The position numbers and the translations under genes were made by a program. Under the pieces are notes generated by a model. The model searched no databases. It saw only the letters and a list, made by a program, of their open reading frames with translations, and was not told the origin of the DNA. Source: Fragilaria crotonensis (lineage: Eukaryota > Bacillariophyta > Fragilariophyceae > Fragilariales > Fragilariaceae). From it: 37,465 nucleotides of DNA. Below, one piece after another: positions 9,149 through 19,409 of this stretch (the stretch's first letter is position 1; the number at the start of each line of letters is the position of its first letter). Location of the stretch: assembly GCA_022925895.1 (NCBI GenBank), contig JAKSYS010000617.1:1-37465 (forward strand), given 5' to 3'.

Positions 9149-10536
9149 TTACAATGTTTTCAAAGTCCTCCTCAGGCACAGATTTGTTATGATTTCTCGT
9201 GGGTGACTTCTGAAAAGGAGTACACTGTACCGGCCAACCGACCGATAGATGGTGACAATCGTTACTATTAGTTCACAATTCACTACGTCCAGGGTGACCA
9301 TGTCTCTACAAACCTTTGTCTTTGGATTCTTCGGCAACTTAGGCTTCTTGCCCTTGGGTACCTTCGGCTTTTTGTAACACGTCAACTTCATCGTGGGATC
9401 ATGTGTAGCAAGATTCCACAAGGCCCCAGTTGCGTTCATGCATCCGAACAACATCTTCTTCTTAGCGCAGATTTGCGGAGAGGCACCGTAGTCAGTATAG
9501 TTCATGCAAGAATGCCAGCAATAAGATGATGTTGCATTGTTGCAAACCGGCGGATTGGGGTCGACGTGCAGGAGACGGGCAACACCCGAAGAGGAACACC
9601 CGATCGAGAGGAAATCTTCATCGTGCATGATCATGTTATCACGAATGAAACCGAAGGACTTGCCGTGGACAGGATGAAGAGCATCGGCGGGAGCCAAGAC
9701 CATACGACCGTACCAGAGGCGTTCCTCTTTGAGTTTTGGCATTCTCAAAGTATGCGGGAGGACTCTCATGGGACTCTTGCCTTCACTAATCAAAACAGGA
9801 TTGATGATTTGATTGACACCATCACCGAAGAAGAAGACAAGGTCGTCTTCCTCGTTGAAGTGAACCATCTCGGTCGATCCATCATCGAGCTGGATGTAGA
9901 ATCCATCGGTGGGTCGACCATTTGACTGTCCGGGGCTAAAGGCGAGCAGCAAACCTTGGTCAACGTGCCAATCGATGGTGGTAACGTTGAGAGTAGAATC
10001 ATGCATGGATGATGTGTAGTAGGCATGGAAATGTTCGAGGTGGTCACCCTCGTGAACGATATCCATGAGAGAAAATGACTTTTCCTTGAGAGTGGCATGC
10101 TGCAGGAGAGTCGTTTCCAAGAGAGAGCATCCTCCAGGAACGATCCAAAGTCGTTCACTACTTGACGAACGACCGCACGGAAGGCAACGTTCTGTGACTC
10201 AAAAGAGTCGCACGATTCTTCGTCGCCTGTCGAAGTAGCCTCCCACATCTCAGATCCTTGCGAGTGGGTCGCGATGGTGCGACGAACAGTGCCATCCGCA
10301 AAGGCTGTCTTCACACCAACGGCCTTGATACACTCTGGAAGAGATTGCAATAGAGCTTGCTTATGAAGGTCAGGAACGTTCGTGATGCTCACGATTCCAA
10401 CCGTTTGGAGAGCATGGAGAAGTCTATCCGCGTCGAGGTGCTTAACAACTGCTTCGTAGGAGACGCGCGTTGGAGAAATGGCGGCAGATGCAGAGTTCAC
10501 GCAGAAGAGGATCAAAGTTGCGAGTGAGAGGTTCAT
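9149..10536 (-). pseudogene. Secreted 2-oxoglutarate/Fe(II) oxygenase-like protein, one frameshift
   Basis: The ATG at 10536 opens a frame with a clear signal peptide (MNLSLATLILFCVNSASAAIS). An N-terminal region like that of isopenicillin-N-synthase/2OG oxygenases follows (LLHALQTVGIVSITNVP). The frame breaks at CTCTCTCTTGG near 10125-10132; restoring one base links it to the downstream frame. That frame carries DWHVDQGLLLAFSPG (metal-binding H-x-D), a beta-helix core, and VLPHTLRMP (distal metal His, about 9735). A Cys-rich stretch (seven Cys between about 9590 and 9440) and a Lys/Pro-rich tail follow, fitting a secreted, disulphide-bonded protein. The last ~50 residues before the stop at 9149 look non-native, and a 3' intron (GTTTGTAG donor-like near 9315) is possible. 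Such enzymes use 2-oxoglutarate, O2 and Fe(II); the substrate is unknown. With one dinucleotide-run indel in 1.4 kb it may be a real gene with a sequence error. It is the only gene here without an evident transposon link. Confidence 0.7.
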
Positions 10537-11486
10537 GATGATGGGGCCTTTGTAATCAGTGATGAAGAATGATGGCTGGCTGTATTTGCAAGCGGTCGGC
10601 AGTAGGCGGCTGTCAGTTGATTGACTGGTGAAGGTTTATTGTTTATCAAGAGGCAGCCTGCTGTAAACAAATTTTATGTCAAGTTTGAAGGATGCTGAGA
10701 AATAGTGCAAGGCGGCAAACGGCACCTCTGCTTTTCCTTCTCCTGGTGCATTGTACGCGGGACATGTATGAGGTATGTGCTGCCGGTGCCTGCCCATCAG
10801 AATGAAATTGCATTTTTGGATCTTTAGCTCCGTGCAGTTTTAGCTTACACATGTAACATAAGTTGAGCTATTTGTTTCGGAGCCTCGCCGTTTTTTGAAC
10901 TACACTTAAGGAAGAATGGCCTTCTGAAGGCCATACTTGAGAGGCCAGAATCACAGGCCAGGATGAAAACTGCTCAGCGCTGCCATGTCAGCGGCTGGAG
11001 AAAAATTACTTGTCCATTGAGGTGTTGAGTCCTGGCAAATATCTCGACGACGTTGCTTTTAAACGTCATTTGAGTCCTGTACAGTGTTACATACGTGCTA
11101 TCATTACTATACAAGAGCACGCCTTCCTTCTGAATAAAAAATATCGATAAGAAAATTACTTGCAGTTTTATCATACTGTATCCTGTATCCACATCCTTTA
11201 AGCAAACCGATTTTTTTGTGCACGCGCATACTTCCAGCAGGGTTTCAGAAAGTCGGTGAAATCCCGACGATGTCACACCTTCTGACCCCGGTACTAAACT
11301 TCCATATCCATGCTGAACCCATGCTGAAACCGTTTGCAGAGAGCAATGACATGGCCAACTTATCATGAAGATGCCCTTTTCAAGCTAAGAATTTGAGCTC
11401 AAATATTTTTGCGCACTAATGGATTTGCCTCGCCGCGCCAAGTATTTTGTTCGTAAGCTTCTACACAAGTTGTAAAATAAAATAAA
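10537..11486. other. Upstream region of the oxygenase gene, no further gene seen
   Basis: About 950 bp. It must hold the promoter of the minus-strand oxygenase, but I see no defined TATA or initiator element. Open frames here are short and lack domain signatures. A short inverted repeat (GAATGGCCTTCTGAAGGCCATAC) lies around 10914-10935. Confidence 0.4.
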
Positions 11487-11612
11487 ACAAGAACTTATCA
11501 TCGGGTTCTCACCGCGTGGTGACAATACGGCCTCCACTGTGCACCCACCCCGGTAGGCTATTCCCGCGAAGGCTTTGTGCCTGCATGATTGCTATCAGTT
11601 GTCAGTTCGTAC
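11487..11612. repeat. Dispersed repeat R1, copy 1
   Basis: An A-rich leader followed by TTATCATCGGGTTCTCACCG, CGTGGTGAC and CCCCGGTAGGCTA. The same order recurs at 26618-26710 (TTATCGGGTTTTCACCGCGT, GTGACAACC, CAGCAGGCTAG). Both copies start with an A-rich tract of the AAAACAAGAAC / AACAAAACGAAAAC type. It is probably one end of a dispersed non-autonomous element. The MITE-like element at 11615 lies directly to its right and may have inserted into it. Confidence 0.55.
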
Positions 11613-12975
11613 TAGTGTCTAAACGCCCGAAATCTTTAATTAAAGATCGCTCACTGGTGAAATCTTTAATTAAAGATCAATTTCGACCCTTACTCAACTT
11701 CTTCATTTTTCGTTTTGACAAAAATTAAGACGGCCAAAGTGTTCTCCATTGAGTTAAACCCCGTGGGCCAAATGGGTGTTTCTTAGTTAGCGACAGTTCC
11801 TGGTTTATGTTTTAGAAAGGAAAACTAGAGCCCTTTGGCGAGTTTTGGGGTCAAAAATAACACGTTTTCAGTACATGCCTACGCACTCTACACAAGGTCA
11901 GATCGTTTGAGGCCTTATTTGCCGCATTCTTTTCATCATCGTCCACTCCAATTGACTCAAAACGGTCCGCAAGAAATGTCTTGGACGTTCTCTGAAGTGA
12001 AGGTATGCAACGGATGACTATCTCTAAGTTTCAATTCTTCGTGAGTTAGAGACTGCAAATGAAGGTGATGTGGAACAATATTTTTTTGGTACATGCCCTA
12101 CGGAGGCTACGTAAGATCATTTCATTTGAGACCTCAATCAACGCATCGAATTCATCATCTTCGCCCTGATGCATTGATTCAAATGGTGAGCAACACTTGT
12201 CATGGAAGTTCTCTTGAGAGTAGGTTTCCTATGGAGGCCAATCTCAAATGTTCATTCATTGCAGTGTTATGGCGCTGACATTGAGTGCAATGTTCGGTAA
12301 TTTTGTCGAGCTCCAAATTACTTCGAATCCTGAGTTCTCACTACCTTTGCTCTGCTTAGACATGTCATGCTGACTTTGCCGCCAGCAGTCCCATCTGATG
12401 ACGGAGAACATGATACTTGTGCTTCTGTTCAGACAGAGGTGAGGTTGCAATCATTGCTGGTTGCATGCATTGCGTGGTTGTCAATCAAGGAGCGAAGCAC
12501 GAATGCAAAAGCTTGAGTTGGGGATCCAAGCAGTGGGACTTTCTGTCGCTTGGGATCAAAGAGGAGGAAGCAGGGAATTGCTAGTGGACAGTGCCCTGCC
12601 TTCTTTGTCTGTCTTTCAGGCCAACAATGCCAAGTCTGCCAGTTCTTCTTGTCAACATGGTCGTACTTCCTGTCCGATGAAAGCCTGTTTAGGACTGCAC
12701 CACGAGAATGATGATTTTCTGAAAGCTAGACTTTCATACACACCTAGCCTCCTGCCATGGTGAACAATCAATAGGTTCTAAATGTTACATTATGATCATT
12801 AGTGTAGATGTGTCAAGATATTGATGACGGCAATCGGCCATTGTCAATGTCAAATTTCGTGTTGATGGTGGTATCGAACGTACATTGACCGTCTTGCAAA
12901 ACGTACGAAAATGGCCATCTTTAAATAAAGACAGATTTGTCTTTAATTAAAGATACCCCGGGCGTTTAGACACTA
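11613..12975. mobile_element. MITE-like DNA element with 15-bp TIRs and TA duplication
   Basis: The left end is GTGTCTAAACGCCCG at 11615; its perfect inverse CGGGCGTTTAGACAC ends at 12973. Both ends are flanked by TA (11613-11614 and 12974-12975), the target duplication typical of the Tc1/mariner superfamily. Inside each terminus lie two copies of a 16-bp palindrome, ATCTTTAATTAAAGAT (11632-11647 and 11662-11677), with slightly diverged versions at 12917-12932 and 12939-12954. The interior (1.2 kb) has only short frames and a diverged direct repeat (about 11870-12000 against 12090-12225, both starting ACATGCC). No transposase is visible, so it would be non-autonomous. Confidence 0.8.
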
Positions 12976-13246
12976 GGAAAAGCGAGACATAAGAGTTTGT
13001 GATTGTTTTGTAATTTTTTTGCAATAGACGTGCCCTCCTAAGCCATCTGCTGCAGTTCAATTTGGTGGTGTTTAGTTGGGTATCAAGATTTTGATCACAC
13101 TGAAGATATGACCTTTTGAAATTTGTATGAATGTTTTTGCTCAGAATAACCCTAAAAGAACAGGATTATGTGTAATTTGATCAGGTTTTGTGCTAAATAA
13201 TAAGGTTTACTCCACTGTCTTCAAAATTATCAAGATCTAGGTTTCA

Positions 13247-13375
13247 CAGCCAGGACAACAGCCTGCTGCCGAGGCTATCCTCAAAGGGGAGTATTCAAAT
13301 AACGATCCGGACGACAACGTGTCTCTCCTTCTCCAACATCTGAAACAAACGGAAAGAATTGCAGCAATGCCCTAA
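13247..13375 (+). pseudogene. Short coding-like fragment cut by the left end of unit A
   Basis: A 42-codon open stretch (QPGQQPAAEAILKGEYSNND, then DPDDNVSLLLQHLKQTERIA) looks like genuine protein but has no start, and its stop TAA is supplied by the CCCTAAGG box that begins unit A. I do not recognise the family. It is preceded by TTTCACAG, a plausible 3' splice acceptor, so it may be an exon fragment of a gene interrupted by unit A. Confidence 0.4.
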
Positions 13376-13536
13376 GGGGGCGGGCTTTTATATCAATAAA
13401 TTATCATAAGGTATGGATACTTTTATTAGATACGTCGGGAGTGATTTTTGTACGTCGGGAGGGACGTTTTTGTGCGTCGAGAGGGATCCCACAGTATTGA
13501 TTCCTACGTTGGACGCTCGATTTTGTACGTCGGGAG
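13370..13536 (+). repeat. Unit A left end: CCCTAAGG box, AT scaffold, iterons
   Basis: It opens with CCCTAAGGGGGCGGG and then an AT-rich scaffold ending CTTTTATTAGA. Iterons of the form TACGTCGGGAG lie at 13431, 13451, 13473 (TGCGTCGAGAG), 13505 (TACGTTGGACG, degenerate) and 13526. Start-to-start steps are 20, 22, 32 and 21 bp, close to two or three helical turns. The same architecture with different iterons precedes B, C and D. Role inferred: recombinase/replication binding site, or promoter of the recombinase-helicase gene. Confidence 0.75.
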
Positions 13537-13653
13537 TTACGACCAATCCAAGTAGAATTCGGTACTTTCGAAATTGGCGCGGCTTCCGACTGACTTTATT
13601 TCACAGGCACACAAACATCACGGCTCATCCATAACAAACTCATCATTCTCATC

Positions 13654-13722
13654 ATGCCATCATCAAGCACTCCTCCAATACAAATGGTTAACGGAATCAT
13701 CAGTCCTGTTGTTGCGTCTTAG
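13654..13722 (+). pseudogene. Truncated start of the unit A helicase gene
   Basis: The ATG at 13654 opens a 22-codon frame (MPSSSTPPIQMVNGIISPVV). It lies where the helicase gene starts in B and D (about 120-135 bp after the last iteron) and sits in the same CATCATC-rich leader. The zinc-finger region that should follow is absent; unit B begins 70 bp further on. I read this as the stump of a helicase gene removed by deletion or by insertion of B. Confidence 0.45.
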
Positions 13723-13793
13723 CATTAAACCTTCTACAGTACTTGAATGATTTGTCTTTGGCTGCCACTACTGCTTGGAGTACAAGCAGCACT

Positions 13794-13950
13794 CCCTAAG
13801 GGGGCGGGGTTCAAACTAGATAAATATTCCTCAGATATAAATATTTTTACTTGATACCACAGGAGCTATTTTATTTAGAGAAAAGTACCACAGGAGCCAA
13901 ATTTCTGCCATTGGAGCCGCTTTTCAAATAGGAAAATATACCATAGGAGC
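13794..13950 (+). repeat. Unit B left end: CCCTAAGG box, AT scaffold, iterons
   Basis: CCCTAAGGGGGCGGGGTTC is followed by AAACTAGATAAATATTCC and a scaffold ending TTTTTACTTGA. Iterons of the form TACCACAGGAGC lie at 13855, 13886, 13906 (TGCCATTGGAGC) and 13939 (TACCATAGGAGC). Steps are 31, 20 and 33 bp. The scaffold is clearly homologous to those of C and D, while the iteron sequence is specific to this unit. Confidence 0.8.
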
Positions 13951-14069
13951 CACAGGACACCCCCGTAAGCTCCAGTAATGTTTAAATTTAAAAGTAACAC
14001 ATGGTCTGTGCTCTTGGAACATCACTGAATCACCACTTTTACAAAACAAATCATCAAACTGATCGCACC

Positions 14070-15398
14070 ATGACATCATCCAACACATTCAATTGCATTG
14101 ACCATCATCTTTCATCCATTCGAGAACTATTTTCCTTCTCTCCATTTGGTCTTCGCTGCCTTCAAAGCAACAACTGTGCAACAGTTGAGTTGGACAAGAG
14201 ATGCATCTGCCGCCACTTGAAAAAACATGGCTTGGACAGTAGGGTTTCGACAGTCCGTTCTCTCCTTGAAGAATATAAAAAGGAACTACTTCATGCAAAG
14301 GCTTTGGGAAGTATCGATCCGTATCGGAGCGACAGCAAAACCTATGCTGGATTTTCTTGTGTGTGTGGTCAATCCTTTGTAAAGATTGGAAATGCAAATC
14401 GACACTGCAAGACTGTGGGTTGTGATTCTTCAAAACTACAGAAAGTTGATCTCATCAAGCTTTGCTGCGGCAGGTATGTGACTCATGCTAAAGTCACTTC
14501 ATTTTTCAACGAATCACCACACAATTCAAAACAGCAATTTGATTATTGTGAGGCAAGAGCTGTGCTTTTTCCTATTCTTCCAAAAAGGGAAAAACAGGAT
14601 CATACGTACACACATATGTTTACACCCCTTATTCATGGATGCGGTGGTGGCAAACAATTTGTCCAGAAGATAAAATCCGACTTTTCTTCGATCCATTCAT
14701 CACCGTGCTCATCAACTGAGTTCTTGTTGGTTCAAATCCACAAGCATGCTGAGGATTGGCTCAAGTTTGTGCAAAAAAATATATTGATGGTTCCTGACAA
14801 TCTCCGCGCTGGACGTCAAACATTTGAAGGTGGTGAAATAGAAGAGATATCACATCGTTGTACCTACACAATGCAACACTATCCACGGAGTTTGCTTCCA
14901 GAGTTGAAAAGCTTTTATCCTTTTCTTACAGACGAGGTCTCTTTGCATCGAGAGGCTTTGACACAATCAATGCCTTTGCAGTGCCCTACTTTTTGAAGGA
15001 CTTGTTGCTTGAAGTCCCTCAATTGGTGGCATCTCTTCCCTTCGTTGCAGAGTTCTGTTTAATGTTTGCTTTCCGAGTCTCAACCAATGGTTCAGAAATC
15101 AACATGATCTCTTGTGACACAGTGTCCTCTGTCTTCTCAAAGATCTCATCAGTTCTGAAGGCAGCCGTTTGCTCCGTTATCTGTTCATTTTCCAACCAGT
15201 CATTTACAATTTTTGGTCCTGCACTTATCAAATCAGTACGTGAATCACCAGTGATTCACATTTTGTCACCGATGGTTCGTCAAATTCGTGAAATGCATCA
15301 TCGCATGCCTAAAAGGAGAAAGACAACACTTGATACGGTTGGCAACATTATGGTTGATCAATATTCTTTCTTATTTGATGACTGGTCTCGAATCGTCA
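14070..15398 (+). pseudogene. Unit B recombinase-helicase protein, N-terminal third only
   Basis: The start at 14070 (MTSSNTFNC) matches the leader position in D. It encodes the paired zinc-finger (OrsD-like) region: FSPFGLRCLQSNNC...HLKKHG, then YAGFSCVCGQSF...NRHCKTVGCD and LIKLCCGRYV, followed by EKQDHTYTHMFTPLI. Near 14909 one A is missing from an A-run (compare KKLL in C and D), which shifts the frame. The homologous sequence continues in another frame (VAEFCLMFAFRVSTNG, ISCDTVSSVFSKISSVLKAA, SPMVRQIREMHHRMPKR) up to WSRIV at 15397. There homology stops abruptly and CMC-transposon sequence begins. The recombinase and helicase domains are absent, and I did not find the 3' half beyond the insertion, so it may be deleted. 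Confidence 0.8.
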
Positions 15399-15743
15399 TC
15401 ACAAGGTGGCGGTGGTTACTTGTAATTATTTTATTACGTTTAGTGTATAGATTTGTAACTTTTTGTTACATTTTGTACACTAAAAGTGTACACGTATGTT
15501 ATCTAGCACATTTATACCAAAAAAATATCAATTGCAATTTTTGTAGTATCTGAAGCTTTTTATGCTAGACGGTTTGACATCTACGGTGTTCTTTATATGT
15601 TCCGTCATTGTTACAGTTTAAACATTCTTGTGTACGGCATTGCTGTTTTTCTGTTTATGCCGGTGACACCATTTTTGTGCACCTCCCTTTTTGTTGGTAA
15701 CACCCCGCACCGTAAAAAGCATACTGTTTGTTTCCATTTCATC
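15399..15743 (+). other. Left terminal region of the CMC-type transposon, with hairpin
   Basis: Begins ATCACAAGGTGGCGGTGG where homology to the unit B helicase stops, so this is a fixed left boundary to within a few bases. A nested imperfect hairpin lies at 15439-15484: outer arms TTTAGTGTA / TACACTAAA, inner arms TGTAAC / GTTACA, loop of five T. CAC-initiated ends are usual for CACTA/CMC elements. I could not find the matching inverted right end. Confidence 0.5.
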
Positions 15744-18700
15744 ATGAGCTCTCGCAGTCAGCCAACTCGCGAAGGCTTTGCCTTTTCTCCAGAGAAGGAT
15801 CAATGCACTTACTGTGGTCGTGTTGTTGTTGCCGGCCCGATGGGCCTGTCGCGTCATCTAGCTAGAAACCCTGATTGTCAGTTAGAGTATTCAATGGAGC
15901 ACAACGCATCTCGTTGTCAACAGTCACCAACTGGATTATTGCACGACACTGGTAATAGGCAATCTGATGATGTCTATATTCACACCAACAATGGGTTTTA
16001 AATGGTTTCAATCCGTCACTTTCTGATGATCAAATTGCGCGTTGCCCTCGTGAAGAAGATTTTTCCATCAATGAGCCAGTCGATGACGATTTTGCAATTT
16101 CACATGACTATTCTTATGATGAGCACATCATTATTCCCCATGCCGAATGTGTTGTTCCCGAATCTTTCAACCTTCCTACTGTCGAATGTCCACCCATCGT
16201 GCCTGCTCTTCCAGCGTGTCAGCTAACCCAACCTGCAACCAATCTTGGCGCTGATGGTTGTGCAGACACTTCAATCCTTGATGCATACGTCGCTCGTTCC
16301 GAATCTCTCAATGATGGTCTCTCTCTTTCTTTGTTCTCTGTTGAGGAAAAGGTTCAGGTGGACTTACTACAAACTCTCAAGAGACTTCGTGCTCCAATGA
16401 TTGCCTATGACGAGATAATGAGGTGGGCTGTCAGGTCTTCTTTACAAGGACACATATTTCGTGATGTTCCACTTAGTTCACGAAAGACTGTTGTAGAAAA
16501 GCTCAAAGTTCGCGTGGATCTTGACTCTCTGCGCCCTGTCGTAAAGGAATTGTATCTTCCATATTCCAAGCGTTTTGTTGAGGTTGTGTACTTCAGTGCA
16601 CACGCCATCTTTGGCTCATTTCTTTCCTGCTCTGAACTCAACCAAGACCAGAATTACATATTCAACGACGAAAACAATCCGAACTGCAATCCTTTTGCAA
16701 AACCCAACGGTGCCATGATTTCAGATATCAACACAGGCAGGTGCTACCTCCGTACTTATGATCAATTAGTAAAGAACCCCGAAGACATGCTACTTCCCTG
16801 CATTTTAGCAATTGACAAGACAACCTGTGACATTGTGGCGGAGGGCGTTTGTCACTGGAACCCATTGTCATATCCTATGGATTGATGAAGCACGACATAC
16901 GCAAAACGCCACTGGCGATGCGTGTTCTCGGTTTTATCAATACCTCCCCAATCCACCAGCGAAATTCGGCACCTGTAAATCGACCTGTTCCTGTGGGCAC
17001 AGAACCGCTTCCCTCTAGTTATAAAACTAGAGATGTGTCGGCTGCTACTTGGCGCTTAAACGAGTACCATATGCAGATTGACTTCATTCTTCGTGAATCT
17101 GGATACCTTGATCTCCAGCATTCAGGGCTGAAATGGAACCTTCAATTTCGAGGCAAAACCTATCCTGTCATCCTCCAACCTTTCATTCCCTTCATAATTG
17201 GAGATACTGAAGGTCATGATAGTCTCTGCGGTCATTTCAAGTCTCGCACCGATAACGTTGCCCAGCTCTGCCGATCCTGCGAGTGCCCTACTATGCTTTG
17301 TGGGTATTCGAAGTCTCGCGATTTTGCCCTTCGTCGACCCCGCATCATCAACAAGCTTGTCCGGGACCAGGACATCCCCGCACTTAAGTCAATGTCTCAG
17401 CATTATCTGAAGAATGCTTTTGATAATGTACGATTTGGTCTTCACAATGATCGCGGCATATTTGGCGCTTGTCCAGGAGAGATCTTGCACTTAATTCTTA
17501 TCGGGTGGTTCAGGAATGTCATTGACTCATTCTTCATTCAGATTGGGAAGGAGAGCCTCAAAGCTCAACTGTACGACACACTTCTGCATGACATTAACAA
17601 ATGCCTTGGGCGGCAAAGTGATCGTGATGTTCCATCTACAAGCACTCAGAAAGGGTTTTCCAGCACCGCCAACATTCCTGGTCATGAGTACACTGGTTGT
17701 TTGTTTGTCATGCTTATCTCATTTTACACTTCTCGCTTTCAGGAGATATTTCGAAGTGCTCGCGCATCAAAGAAACAAGATGCACATGACAAAGCATTAT
17801 CCAACCCTGCTTGGGTGAATGATTGGAAGACTCTCCTTAGTTCCTTACTGGAATGGCATATGTGGTTGAAGCAACCAGAGATTCGTCGCACCTCTGTAGC
17901 TAAATCAGTGTACGCCACATCACGCCTGATGCGATTCCTCAAGTTCGTTGCCCCTCGTCTGTCAGGGGGTATGTTGAACAACACCATAAAGACCCATCTT
18001 GTTCTTCACATCCACGATGATGTTCTAAATTTTGGCGTCCCCGAAGTCATGAATAGTTCTTATTCTGAATCTGGTCACATAACCATCTGCAAGGACACCA
18101 CTCGAAACACGCAGAAGCGTTCGCAAACGTTCACTTTGCAGGCTGCCATGCGTTACGTGGAAAATCTTGCAATAGCTCGCAGCTTCTCAGCAATCCACAA
18201 TAGCACTGGTTGTGCCAAATCTCCATTGAATCCATTCCTGCTTGCAAGCTCGCTGGGAAGTTGTTTGTCATTTCGAAGGATGTCAATGGCAACCCTTATT
18301 GCCGTCAACCGCGCTGCAGTAACAAAGCACGCGACTCTCTCGCAGATGCGTTTCCTTTGGATGCTCATGTATTTGAGACTGTTGCAGCGTACTGTCTTCC
18401 AAATGTTGATCCCCAAATTGTGTACTGTTACACTGAGTATCATCCCAAGTCGGGAGGTCAGCTGTATCGTGCGCACCCAAACTACTATCATGGGAATGGG
18501 AAACCATGGTTCGATCATTTATTCGTCCAGTGGCGAGGAGAGGCTGGCAAGGTATTGTTACATCCAGCTCGCGTCCATGTTTTCATTGACTTACACAACG
18601 TCCTCCCACGTTCCATCATCACATTTCCCGAGTCAGAGCAAGTTGGTTATTTCACAAAACCAGGCTTTTATGCTGTCATTGAGTCTTACGATCCTGTCGA

Positions 18701-19220
18701 AGAGCCTTTTCCCAATGCTAAGGTCAATCCTAACGAGAAGTTGATGGATGCGGATTTCGATTTCTCAGTTTTCCGTAAATTCCGTCTAACGCTTCTTCGC
18801 AAGAGCAGCAAGCCCAAGCTGTTCTTAGTCAATGTTGATTCCATTGTGGGTCCTACCGTTGCAATTCCTGATGCCTTTGGCGATACCCCCATCCAAGTTA
18901 GCGGCCCATCCATTCCCAACATAGATTACATATTCTTGACGTTCCGCCAACATGAATGGGCACAGACATGGGAGTCGTTCATCATGCAGCAAGATCTTCG
19001 AGTCAATGGCCCCGGTGGGTACGAATCAAACGATAGCGACTACGATGAAGAGGGAGGTGATCCAGTCTTCATAAATGCCAATGCCAATGATGATAACGTC
19101 ATTTCCGCAGAAAGAGTTAAGAGGAAAGGAAGCACTGGGGCAAAAATGGCAGCCGCAAAGTTGGTAAATGCAGCACCAGGACCAGTAAGAATAAGAGGCA
19201 GAAACGGAAGTAGTTGTTGA
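15744..19220 (+). pseudogene. CMC-superfamily (CACTA/Plavaka-like) transposase, frameshifted
   Basis: DDE-type cut-and-paste transposase in four frame segments. From the ATG at 15744: a zinc finger (CTYCGRVVVAGPMGLSRHLA plus a terminal C, C-x2-C...H...C). After a shift near 15990: an acidic linker, then helical sequence leading to LLPCILAIDKTTCD (first catalytic Asp, about 16810). After a shift near 16850: HDIRKTPLAMRVLGFI, FIIGDTEGHDSLCGHF (second Asp), the zinc site CRSCECPT, and GACPGEILHLILIGWF (candidate catalytic Glu), about 17195-17510. After a shift near 18220: a C-terminal region with VFETVAAYCLPNVD, LYRAHPNYYHGNGKPWFDH and an acidic/basic tail to 19220. The order D...D...PGE with an inserted CxxC-type zinc site fits the CMC group; the exact family is not certain. 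It interrupts the unit B helicase gene. Each break needs only one base, so it is either a recent pseudogene or an intact gene with sequence errors. Confidence 0.75.
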
Positions 19221-19409
19221 ATACTACTTCACAATGTAACCTTACAGTTGTTCAGCGACGAAGCACCACCACCAAGAACACGAGACTTAATAAGTAGGTG
19301 GTGTTGGACACACCACAAAACCAGGTTTCTATGCTGTCGCTCATGGTGTAGTCCTTTGGTCTTGTTCTCAAAATGAGGAAAAGACAAACCAGAAGATGAA
19401 TGCCAATAC
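19221..19409. other. Intergenic with a remnant resembling the transposase C-terminus
   Basis: At about 19315-19345 the plus strand reads ACAAAACCAGGTTTCTATGC, closely matching 18656-18675 inside the transposase (ACAAAACCAGGCTTTTATGC, encoding TKPGFYA). This looks like a short fragment of a second copy of the transposase gene. The stretch also separates two convergent genes. Confidence 0.4.

Noticed and set aside
10974-11366. Minus-strand 130-residue frame upstream of the oxygenase gene
   Set aside because: No recognisable motif, composition like non-coding DNA, and no support from neighbours.
13431-13536. Iterons read as ordinary promoter boxes only
   Set aside because: Not excluded as promoter sites, but the element-specific core, helical phasing and fixed distance to the element end fit end-recognition sites better.
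15019-15231. Minus-strand frame opposite the unit B helicase fragment
   Set aside because: Antisense shadow of the conserved CDTVSS...KAAVCSVICSF segment; the sense strand is the conserved one in B, C and D.
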